Below, one piece after another: positions 1 through 4,149 of a DNA stretch of 6,167 bases; the first letter of the stretch is position 1; each line of letters starts with the position of its first letter. The notes under the pieces were generated by a model that was given only the letters and a program-made list of their open reading frames with translations, was not told the DNA's origin and did no database searches. The position numbers and the translations under genes are program-made. The stretch comes from JBEKJU01 sp050011095 (lineage in GTDB: Bacteria > Desulfobacterota > Syntrophorhabdia > Syntrophorhabdales > WCHB1-27): contig JBEKJU010000229.1 in the NCBI GenBank assembly GCA_050011095.1, forward strand, positions 1 to 6,167. Direction: 5' to 3'.

Positions 1-32
1 GGATCGGTCTCGCATCTGCACTCGGGTAGCAT
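1..32 (-). CDS. Possible start of an unidentified gene (10 codons, runs off the window)
   Basis: An ATG at 32-30 reads MLPECRCETD and then leaves the window. It is preceded by AGGAGG with a 6-nt spacer, an ideal Shine-Dalgarno. Upstream lie a dyad (43-62) and promoter-like boxes (61-89), so the layout is that of a gene start. Ten residues, two of them Cys, are too few to assign a family. The frame differs from that of the integrase remnant reading through the same bases, and only one of the two is likely to be real here. The start signals favour this one. Confidence 0.35.
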   Translation of the reverse strand, partial: MLPECRCETD

Positions 33-42
33 AGGCTGCCTC

Positions 43-62
43 CTCTCCACCGTTTTGGAGAG
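43..62 (-). promoter_or_regulatory. Dyad (6-bp arms) overlapping the putative -10/+1
   Basis: CTCTCC and GGAGAG form 6-bp inverted arms around an 8-nt centre. The dyad lies between the putative -10 box and the Shine-Dalgarno of the gene starting at 32, touching both. It could be an operator or a small hairpin that limits access to the ribosome site. The sequence alone does not distinguish these. Confidence 0.3.
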
Positions 63-89
63 AATAGCAGAATAAGCATCGTGGTGCAA
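61..89 (-). promoter_or_regulatory. Putative sigma70-type promoter for the gene starting at 32
   Basis: On the minus strand TTGCAC (89-84) and TATTCT (66-61) are separated by 17 bp. They match three of six and four of six consensus bases. Transcription would start around 54, about 20 nt before the start codon and just upstream of a good Shine-Dalgarno. The boxes are individually weak. Support comes from the correct spacing and from the order promoter, dyad, Shine-Dalgarno, ATG. Confidence 0.3.
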
Positions 90-483
90 GGCAAAAGATT
101 ATTAAATATCGTTGTAGGGATAAGCGAGGGGGATACGTCTTTCAGGGGACAGGCGCCGAAAAAGGGAAGAAGGTGCTTGAGCGATACTTCGTCCCGTGAT
201 GAAGACCTCTTCTTGACCTTCGAATGCTCCTTCATGTACTTTTCCATCATCTCGGCAAATGTGCGCGTCCGTTCCTGCCTCTCAAACCACTTGCCCTCCG
301 CCACCTCGGTCATTACCTTGTGGTGGATCTTTTCGGCCAATTTCTTGTCGTCCGTCTCGGTGGACTGCCTCACCTGCCGGCCGTTGTAGGTAAAGCTCAT
401 CCACCATGTCGGGCCTCTTCTGTAAAGTCCCATATCATCCCTCCTTTCCGAGGCCCTTGATACGGTCTGATTTCCCTGAAGAA

Positions 484-765
484 TTATACCCCTCGGGGCT
501 TCAGACCGTCAATGGCGGCTCTCACTATCTGCGACGCTGGTGAGGGAGGGCTCAACCGCCTCTTGGATACCTGCCGCGTCTCTTTTTCTGATTGGCCCTC
601 GCACTTCTTCGCAAGCAGCCACTCCTCGATCTCCGCCTGCCTGAACCGGGCCAGCCTGCCGATGCGGTAATGCGGTATCTCCTTCCTTTCAATCATGGCG
701 TAGAGTGTGGATCGTTTTATCCCCAGATACTGGGATACCCTCCTAATGTCCCAAAGCTCTTCCAT
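484..765 (-). CDS. Excisionase / AlpA-type helix-turn-helix DNA-binding protein
   Basis: A 93-aa protein with a MerR/Xis-like winged-helix domain at residues 1-53. It runs LWDIRRVSQYLGIKRSTLYA (helix-turn-helix), then IERKEIPHYRIGRLARFRQA (the wing), then EIEEWLLAKK. This is the standard pattern of small proteins annotated as excisionase family or AlpA, which bend DNA at attachment sites or regulate integrase genes. Residues 54-93 form a basic, low-complexity tail (KETRQVSKRRLSPPSPAS) not needed for the fold. The ATG at 765 is preceded by GAGG with a 9-nt spacer. It lies directly upstream of the integrase, the usual xis-int arrangement, and 39 nt after the 82-aa gene. The domain call is firm. 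Whether it is a true excisionase or only a regulator is not settled. Confidence 0.88.
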   Translation of the reverse strand: MEELWDIRRVSQYLGIKRSTLYAMIERKEIPHYRIGRLARFRQAEIEEWLLAKKCEGQSEKETRQVSKRRLSPPSPASQIVRAAIDGLKPRGV

Positions 766-804
766 GGTGTATATCCTCTTCAGTGGGAATGCGGCGGTGT
801 GTTT

Positions 805-1053
805 TCACAAGAAATCGCACGTGGCGATCACCCTGCCCAGGATGCTCGCTACGATCCTGCAGGACCGCTTATCCAGTTGTTCCTGTTCATCGTGGTCGGC
901 AAACTCTATCCAGAGCAGGTGGTTCTTTCCCTGCCTTACGACGCTCAATTCCGCAGTGCCCACCTGATAGATCGCATCGGTGTTGAGGAGATTGCCGGTA
1001 AATGCATTCAGGGTCTCCATGAACCGGATTGCGTCCAACGGGTCGGAAAGCAC
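805..1053 (-). CDS. Unrecognised small protein (82 aa, GTG start)
   Basis: I do not recognise the family. The frame starts at GTG 1053, which overlaps the TAG of the 67-aa gene by one base, so translation is probably coupled. It ends in TGA at 805-807. The protein is acidic in the middle (IEFADHDEQEQLDKR, residues 49-63). It has an N-terminal amphipathic stretch (LDAIRFMETLNAFTGNLL) followed by likely beta strands (YQVGTAELSVVR, HLLWIEFA), and shows no signal peptide or membrane segment. The residues just before the GTG in the same frame read HWGYVV and flow naturally into LSDPLDAIRF. This could therefore be the C-terminal half of one protein with the 67-aa ORF, split by a frameshift. A small soluble accessory protein of the mobile element is the most I would claim. 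Confidence 0.5.
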   Translation of the reverse strand: MLSDPLDAIRFMETLNAFTGNLLNTDAIYQVGTAELSVVRQGKNHLLWIEFADHDEQEQLDKRSCRIVASILGRVIATCDFL

Positions 1054-1256
1054 TACATATCCCCAATGGGACAGACATTGAAACGGTTGCGGAGCTGAAT
1101 GAGCCGCGGATTAATCGTGTACTTGGATGCAATCGTTTCTACCCGGTGGCATATTGTGACGCTCAGCCTGCCTTCCAGGGGAATCGTCCGTTCTATTTCC
1201 TCGATGGTTCGTTCCCACCGTGGATTCCGGTAGAGCAGATCGTCAAGGGTCAACAT
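1053..1256 (-). CDS. Unrecognised small protein (67 aa)
   Basis: I do not recognise the family. The ATG at 1256 has GGAG 7 nt upstream, inside the end of the preceding gene, and the two genes overlap by 14 nt. The protein begins MLTLDDLLYRNPRWERTIEE, is highly charged and predicted largely helical, and ends LIQLRNRFNVCPIGDM. Its stop codon shares a base with the GTG of the 82-aa gene. No signal peptide or membrane segment is visible. The overlaps on both sides and the good ribosome site argue for a translated gene in the operon. A frameshifted single gene of about 150 codons with the 82-aa frame is the alternative. Confidence 0.5.
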   Translation of the reverse strand: MLTLDDLLYRNPRWERTIEEIERTIPLEGRLSVTICHRVETIASKYTINPRLIQLRNRFNVCPIGDM

Positions 1257-1728
1257 GTTTGAGCTCCGCCCAGATATTGCGGATATGGATGTAGCTGATT
1301 TCGAAGTGCTTATACGTTTTTAGGAACTTCGCAATCTCCCGGAAGCTCAGTTGTTCCTTGGTGCAGAGCTGTTCCACAAGCCCCCACATGCCCATGAGGG
1401 CTTTCCGCTTCGGGCTCGACTTCCCGGTCCTCTGCGCCCGTATCCGCGCCGCCTGGATCTTCGTAATCTTGGCGACGGCTTTGAGGTCGTGGTCGGGTGA
1501 TTTACGGGCAAGACCCTTTTCCACCTGCCGCATGCTCTTCAGGGCGGTGCATAATGCGGCGTAATACCTCTCCGCCTGGTTCAAGGAGGGGTCTTCCTTG
1601 ATCTGGTGGTAGCTTGCCGCCATCAATCCCATTGCCTCGATCCTAATGGCATCCGGTTGCATTGCCAGCCACTTGAGGAGCTTTTGCCGTGATACCTCAT
1701 CGGTTTTCGTCAACACGGAGATCGTCAT
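1243..1728 (-). CDS. Unrecognised 161-aa basic protein with C-terminal helix-turn-helix
   Basis: The protein is mostly helical. Residues 1-75 form an acidic-to-neutral helical region (SRQKLLKWLAMQPDAIRI; LNQAERYYAALCTALKSM). Residues 86-110 are strongly basic (AKITKIQAARIRAQRTGK, then SSPKRKA). Residues 127-157 (LSFREIAKFLKTYKHFEISY and IHIRNIWAEL) fit a helix-turn-helix with a following recognition helix. This suggests a DNA-binding accessory factor such as a plasmid or mobile-element regulator. I see no match specific enough to name a family. The ATG at 1728 lies 3 nt after the stop of the recombinase-like gene with only a weak Shine-Dalgarno (CTAAGGG), so translation probably depends on coupling. 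The 3' end overlaps the next gene by 14 nt. Confidence 0.7.
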   Translation of the reverse strand: MTISVLTKTDEVSRQKLLKWLAMQPDAIRIEAMGLMAASYHQIKEDPSLNQAERYYAALCTALKSMRQVEKGLARKSPDHDLKAVAKITKIQAARIRAQRTGKSSPKRKALMGMWGLVEQLCTKEQLSFREIAKFLKTYKHFEISYIHIRNIWAELKHVDP

Positions 1729-1731
1729 CCC

Positions 1732-2640
1732 TTAGCTTCCGAATAGGCAGTGGTCGGTAATGGAACCCCGCTCGTGCTTCATCTCCCAGCTCACCTCTTG
1801 CCGCGCCTCTTCATGGGTCAGCTTGTGGGCCTGGAGCTCTTCTACCCGTTCCTGGGCGAAGTTCCATCTGAACCCGTGGGTGCCTTCAGGGTCTTCGCCC
1901 AAGGCTCGGGCCGCCTGCTCCACATCGCGCTGATACTCCCGCTCGTCCAGAGAAAACCTGCCATGCTCCTCGATGTAATGTTTCAAATCGGCATAGGTTT
2001 CCGGCGACACCGTTACCGTACCGCCCTTGCCGCCCTTTTCCTCGGTGTAGATGACGCCCACGGTCTTGCCGGTGAACCGATCCGTGCTCAAACCCCTGAG
2101 TTGATCCTCTTTGATGAGCGAGACGCCCTCAAGCCTGGCCCCTCCCTCTGTTTGAATCCTGGCCCCGATCCGGTGATCCTCTCGCTGAAGATTGCCGATA
2201 ACTCTATGGGGGTCGTTGTAGGCCCGGTCGTGATAGCCATCTTTGAGTTGTCCCAGTTCCTTTGCCTGATGAAGGACGTCGAATCGCGCGGAGAAATCAT
2301 GGCCGGTCTTCCCGTGGAAGTTGAGGGCCCTTTCGAGCGCCCCAAGGCCGCTGCATATCTTCTCAAGCGTCTGTTTGGCAACGCCCTCTTCTACTTTCCG
2401 TTCCATATAGGCTACGACGTGGGCCGCCGTGACCTTCTCAAAGTCCTTGACCCCGTGCTCGGCTTTGACGAATTCGCCAAAGGGATTCCAGACACTCTCC
2501 CTGTAGGTCTCCATGGTGCGGTATGATGCTATTTTGCCAAAATGGGCAGACTCTGGATTCACCCTCTCCGCTTTACTGACGCCGGCTTCAAAGACTGCCT
2601 TCGCCAGCTCGCCGGTCTGCCATCTGATCGATCCGCGCAC
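1732..2640 (-). CDS. Tyrosine recombinase/integrase-family protein with Cys at the nucleophile position
   Basis: A 302-aa protein. Residues 40-107 form a SAM-like core-binding domain (YRTMETYRESVWNPFGEFVK; VTAAHVVAYMERKVEEGVAK; LGALERALNF). Residues 155-302 match the catalytic domain of tyrosine recombinases: box-I Arg at R169 (GARLEGVSL), the beta-hairpin Lys at 202 or 205 (EEKGGKGGTVTVS), H255-G-F-R258, and H289 (WEMKHERGSI). The nucleophile should lie nine residues after H289, as in Xer and lambda-type enzymes. That residue is C298 (ITDHCLFGS), codon TGC at 1749-1747. The protein should bind and pair DNA, but its strand-cleavage activity is doubtful. The start is GTG 2640, chosen because AAGGAG lies 8 nt upstream and the next gene follows 3 nt after the TAA. 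It heads the operon. Length and layout fit the plasmid/ICE 'integrase domain' proteins rather than XerC/D. Confidence 0.85.
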   Translation of the reverse strand: MRGSIRWQTGELAKAVFEAGVSKAERVNPESAHFGKIASYRTMETYRESVWNPFGEFVKAEHGVKDFEKVTAAHVVAYMERKVEEGVAKQTLEKICSGLGALERALNFHGKTGHDFSARFDVLHQAKELGQLKDGYHDRAYNDPHRVIGNLQREDHRIGARIQTEGGARLEGVSLIKEDQLRGLSTDRFTGKTVGVIYTEEKGGKGGTVTVSPETYADLKHYIEEHGRFSLDEREYQRDVEQAARALGEDPEGTHGFRWNFAQERVEELQAHKLTHEEARQEVSWEMKHERGSITDHCLFGS

Positions 2641-2656
2641 TCCTTACTCTCCTTAT
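2641..2656 (-). promoter_or_regulatory. Shine-Dalgarno deciding the GTG start at 2640
   Basis: On the minus strand AAGGAG lies 8 nt before GTG, with a second AAGGA directly abutting the GTG. No ATG in the same frame is better placed, so the GTG is preferred. The strong ribosome site lies directly downstream of a small GC stem-loop (2659-2676). Confidence 0.6.
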
Positions 2657-2912
2657 TGGGCCGCTTTTCCCCGGCCTGAGGGAACAGTGTTGAGTCAATG
2701 AGCTTTTCTGGGAAAGCTGTAACCCCTTCCGTGCAAACCTGGACCGGAAGGCGTCCCCTCCTTGCTCTCCATGCAAGGGTAGTACATGCCTCCTTAAGCG
2801 TAGAGTATTCGAGCTAAGCTCTAATGAAGATACTGGGGCGTTGCAGAGAGACCTTCGCTCTACAACGATTTTCGGAAGGACCTAATGAAAATACTGGGGG
2901 CCGCAAGCGGCC
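2655..2912 (-). ncRNA. Run of stem-loops upstream of the recombinase operon: candidate structured leader or small RNA
   Basis: Six inverted repeats sit in 250 bp: GGCCG/CGGCC (2659-2676), AGCTTT/AAAGCT (2701-2718), CCTTCCG/CGGAAGG (2725-2751), CCTTGC/GCAAGG (2760-2778), CGTTGcAGAG/CTCTaCAACG (2839-2867) and GGCCGC/GCGGCC (2899-2912). No good gene is present, and the recombinase gene starts right after on the minus strand. The density suggests a folded RNA, either a 5' leader controlling the operon or a separate small RNA. Rfam describes an RNA motif named int-alpA near integrase and alpA genes. I cannot test whether this is that motif. The strand is inferred from the downstream gene. Confidence 0.4.
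2821..2899. repeat. Two-copy 18-bp direct repeat, 61-bp period, each followed by a hairpin
   Basis: CTAATGAAGATACTGGGG at 2821-2838 recurs at 2882-2899 with a single G-to-A change. On the plus strand, copy 1 is followed at once by a 29-nt hairpin (2839-2867). Copy 2 runs into a 14-nt hairpin (2899-2912) sharing its last base. The repeat-hairpin unit is thus duplicated while the hairpin sequences differ. Possible roles are a duplicated RNA domain, protein-binding iterons, or recombinase accessory sites. Two copies are too few for a CRISPR array. Confidence 0.75.
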
Positions 2913-2944
2913 ACGATGAAACGATAAATTTATATAACTGCTAC

Positions 2945-2973
2945 AAAGTAAAACAGTTTTCTCCATCCGTCAA
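2945..2973 (-). promoter_or_regulatory. Putative promoter of the recombinase operon
   Basis: On the minus strand TTGACG (2973-2968) and TACTTT (2950-2945) are separated by 17 bp. The -35 box matches five of six consensus bases and the -10 box three of six. The spacer holds the near-palindrome AAAACAGTTTT (2950-2960), a possible operator. Its transcript would include the whole stem-loop region before reaching the GTG at 2640, a leader of about 300 nt. A -10-like TATAAA on the same strand near 2932-2937 lacks a matching -35. Confidence 0.35.
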
Positions 2974-3006
2974 GTACTTTTTTTCGTGGAGTGTGGTCTG
3001 AACAGG

Positions 3007-3048
3007 TCCTGCACCGTTTCTGCGCAGAGTCGCAGAAACGGTGCAGGA
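3007..3048. repeat. Perfect 18-bp inverted repeat with 6-nt loop
   Basis: TCCTGCACCGTTTCTGCG (3007-3024) and its exact complement (3031-3048) flank the loop CAGAGT. No T-run follows on either strand, so it is not a typical intrinsic terminator. It lies between the divergently arranged left operon and right genes, upstream of the putative operon promoter. Candidates are a palindromic repetitive element, a recombinase or relaxase site, or part of a structured RNA. Confidence 0.85.
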
Positions 3049-3088
3049 GCAGATAGCGTTGTCTCTCAATGGTAAATATTATGTGGTG

Positions 3089-3136
3089 TTCCTTTCTGCT
3101 TATTTCGCATAAACGAGCAAAATAAACAGAAAGGAA
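3089..3136. repeat. 17-bp inverted repeat with one mismatch
   Basis: TTCCTTTCTGCTTATTT (3089-3105) pairs with AAATAAACAGAAAGGAA (3120-3136) apart from one C/A mismatch, around a 14-nt loop. It sits 40 bp to the right of the perfect 18-bp dyad and is far more AT-rich. The plus-strand right arm is A-rich and not followed by T residues. It may be a bidirectional terminator-like stem or a second site of the same unknown element. Confidence 0.75.
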
Positions 3137-3145
3137 ACGAAGAAT

Positions 3146-3172
3146 GAGCGCTCGCCAGTTGGATAGGCGCTC
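3146..3172. repeat. Short GC-rich inverted repeat
   Basis: GAGCGC (3146-3151) and GCGCTC (3167-3172) form a 6-bp stem around 15 nt. It continues the series of dyads that starts at 2659. Alone it is weak and could be chance. Confidence 0.3.
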
Positions 3173-3179
3173 TTGAGGG

Positions 3180-3640
3180 GCGGCCTACCGAACCTGATAA
3201 AACAAGACTGACGTCACTGAAGGATAGGCATCCCAGGCAGCGTTCGGCCGGGCTTGAATGGCGGTCGGCCTATCTCATGCTGCCTTCTGCGTCCCCGGCA
3301 GCGCACTCCGGCAAGCTTCATCGGGGCTCCGCTGGCTCGCCTTCGAATCCGGCCAATTGGCAGACCTCCCTTGCCAGTCTGTCACCGTATGAACCCTTTT
3401 GTCGTAATCCGCATACTGGCCGTGCAATGCCGGCGGCTGTATAGCTTCCTCCTTAACTTGAGTAGCCTCGAAAATGGAGAAGAGTTCAAGTGGCATTCGT
3501 GGCGCAGGAGAGAGAGGGCAAGTCACGTTAGTCACCTACGTCTCCGAGGGGTTCCGCAACCGACGCTCCTGCCGTGACCGAGGGGTTCCGGTTCCTCCCC
3601 CAATGGATTTTTCTTGCCAACCGACTATTTCCCTGCTTTC
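3180..3640. other. Stretch of about 460 bp without a convincing gene
   Basis: Open frames on both strands overlap here (plus 3254-3577, minus 3275-3535). Neither has a Shine-Dalgarno, a recognisable domain or plausible composition: the plus frame is Arg/Pro/Cys-rich, and the minus frame begins at a GTG with no ribosome site. The stretch contains GGATAGGC at 3161 and 3222 with an inverted GCCTATC at 3268, and a perfect 13-bp direct repeat CCGAGGGGTTCCG at 3544-3556 and 3578-3590. It may be decayed mobile-element sequence. Nothing identifies it. Confidence 0.4.
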
Positions 3641-3645
3641 GTTTT

Positions 3646-3684
3646 GGACACCATCCGCCTTCGATAGCGGACACTATCCACCTT
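3646..3684 (+). promoter_or_regulatory. Direct repeat upstream of the -35 box: candidate activator site
   Basis: GGACACCATCCGCCTT (3646-3661) and GGACACTATCCACCTT (3669-3684) match at 14 of 16 positions with a 23-bp period, about two helical turns. The second copy ends 9 bp before the TTGACA box. Tandem sites on one DNA face just upstream of -35 are typical of response-regulator or other activator operators. GATAG/CTATC (3663-3678) adds a short dyad. An insertion-sequence end, which can also carry GGACAC motifs, is an alternative. Confidence 0.45.
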
Positions 3685-3693
3685 TGTTGAAAC

Positions 3694-3722
3694 TTGACAA
3701 TTTTTCTCACAAGACCTATCCT
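3694..3722 (+). promoter_or_regulatory. Promoter of the His-rich exported protein
   Basis: A consensus TTGACA (3694-3699) and TATCCT (3717-3722) are separated by 17 bp. Transcription starting about 7 nt after the -10 box would begin at or next to the A of the ATG at 3729. The gene would then have a leaderless or nearly leaderless mRNA. This agrees with the absence of any Shine-Dalgarno before that ATG. Confidence 0.65.
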
Positions 3723-3728
3723 TACACC

Positions 3729-3992
3729 ATGCGCGTTCGTTTATCGCTCCTCTGCGTATGCCTTATTCTTCTCGCAACCCTTGGGATGGCTTATCATCAC
3801 CACAATGATGGACGTGACCACGACGATTGTCCTATCTGCAACGCTGGCGTGCAACACTCCCCGGCAGCCTTCACAAGCCCCGTTCAGGTCGTTCACCTGG
3901 ATTTTCCCAGGATCGAATGCTTTGCTCCCGCGACTTTTCATATCGTCGAATCCTTTTTCTCCCCCGAGGTCAGCCGGTCTCCTCCCGCTTAA
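3729..3992 (+). CDS. Small exported His/Cys-rich putative metal-binding protein (87 aa)
   Basis: I chose the ATG at 3729 because it opens a clean signal sequence: MRVR, then a hydrophobic stretch LSLLCVCLILLATLG, then MA. Cleavage after A21 would leave a mature protein of about 66 residues. The mature N-terminus carries the ligand cluster YHHHNDGRDHDDCPICNAG (residues 22-40): four His, several Asp and a CxxC pair. This suggests binding of a soft or borderline metal ion such as zinc, copper, nickel or cobalt in the periplasm. The rest (41-87) has one more Cys (C64) and further His. The pattern resembles small proteins near metal efflux or TonB-receptor genes (DUF2946-like), but I cannot confirm the family. 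It precedes the TonB receptor by 157 bp on the same strand. No Shine-Dalgarno is visible. The frame continues upstream, but that part lies before the promoter. Confidence 0.7.
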   Translation: MRVRLSLLCVCLILLATLGMAYHHHNDGRDHDDCPICNAGVQHSPAAFTSPVQVVHLDFPRIECFAPATFHIVESFFSPEVSRSPPA

Positions 3993-4003
3993 TCCTGCCG
4001 CAC

Positions 4004-4027
4004 ATCCTATCTGCATAAAGATGGGAT
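4004..4027 (+). repeat. Stem-loop between the His-rich gene and the receptor gene
   Basis: ATCCTATCT (4004-4012) pairs with AGATGGGAT (4019-4027) over nine positions including one G-T pair, with loop GCATAA. AAAAC follows on the plus strand rather than a T-run, so it is not a standard terminator. It could be an mRNA stabiliser or processing signal between the two genes. A second small dyad, TGTCGC/GCGACA, lies at 4043-4075. Confidence 0.35.
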
Positions 4028-4138
4028 AAAACTTCAGGCTTTTGTCGCAACCGGGGCATATTCGATCGGGCGACACTTCATGCTCTTAAGGTGCGTGATG
4101 GTGAGACCGTGAGGCTCTGTTATCGTCTTGCGCATTAT

Positions 4139-4149
4139 GGGAGGGTGAG
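4139..4149 (+). promoter_or_regulatory. Shine-Dalgarno of the TonB-dependent receptor
   Basis: GGGAGGGTGAG directly precedes the ATG at 4150, with GGAGG about 5 nt away. This fixes the start, which also opens the signal peptide. I see no good promoter of its own between 3993 and 4149, so co-transcription with the upstream gene is likely. Confidence 0.65.

Larger units (their letters stand above)
1..433 (-). pseudogene. Tyrosine recombinase (phage-type integrase), N-terminal fragment
   Basis: The start is ATG at 433, with AGGAGG 6 nt upstream. The frame opens MGLYRRGPTWWMSFTYNGRQ, the usual beginning of phage/ICE integrases: a three-stranded Arm-type DNA-binding domain (residues 1-35, with the GPTWWM and STETDDKKLAEK patterns). 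A SAM-like core-binding domain follows (about 57-105), ending in FFGACPLKDVSPSLI. After residue 105 (about nt 119) the frame stays open to the window edge, but the family pattern is lost (PTTIFNNLLPCTTM...). The DNA becomes AT-richer and carries start signals of another gene. The catalytic domain (R, K, HxxR, H, Y) is therefore missing from this window and probably from the genome at this site. It is the last gene of the minus-strand operon, 50 nt after the excisionase-like gene. I infer a truncated, inactive integrase. Confidence 0.7.

Noticed and set aside
1750..2526. 258-codon plus-strand ORF opposite the recombinase-like gene
   Set aside because: It is a shadow of the real minus-strand gene, which has clear family motifs, a ribosome site and operon spacing.
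2695..2787. A 30-codon ORF on the minus strand (MYYPCMESKEGTPSGPGLHG...) as a leader peptide, next to a perfect AAGGAGG
   Set aside because: The AAGGAGG is only 1 nt from the ATG and about 16 nt from the next in-frame ATG, so neither start is well served. The codons overlap several stem-loops, so the region looks structural rather than coding.
2821..2899. CRISPR array
   Set aside because: Only two repeat copies, an 18-bp unit, hairpins directly after the repeat, and no cas genes in the window.
3007..3048. Intrinsic terminator
   Set aside because: The stem is strong but there is no T-tract downstream on either strand.
3007..3136. Retron-type RNA (msr/msd)
   Set aside because: Two long hairpins are suggestive, but no reverse transcriptase gene lies in the window and the characteristic priming layout cannot be shown.
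3275..3535. 86-codon minus-strand ORF as a gene or transposase fragment
   Set aside because: GTG start without a ribosome site and no recognisable motif. It may be a decayed fragment but nothing identifies it.
3254..3577. 107-codon plus-strand ORF as a gene
   Set aside because: No Shine-Dalgarno, no domain, Arg/Pro/Cys-heavy composition, and it overlaps a similar-quality ORF on the other strand.
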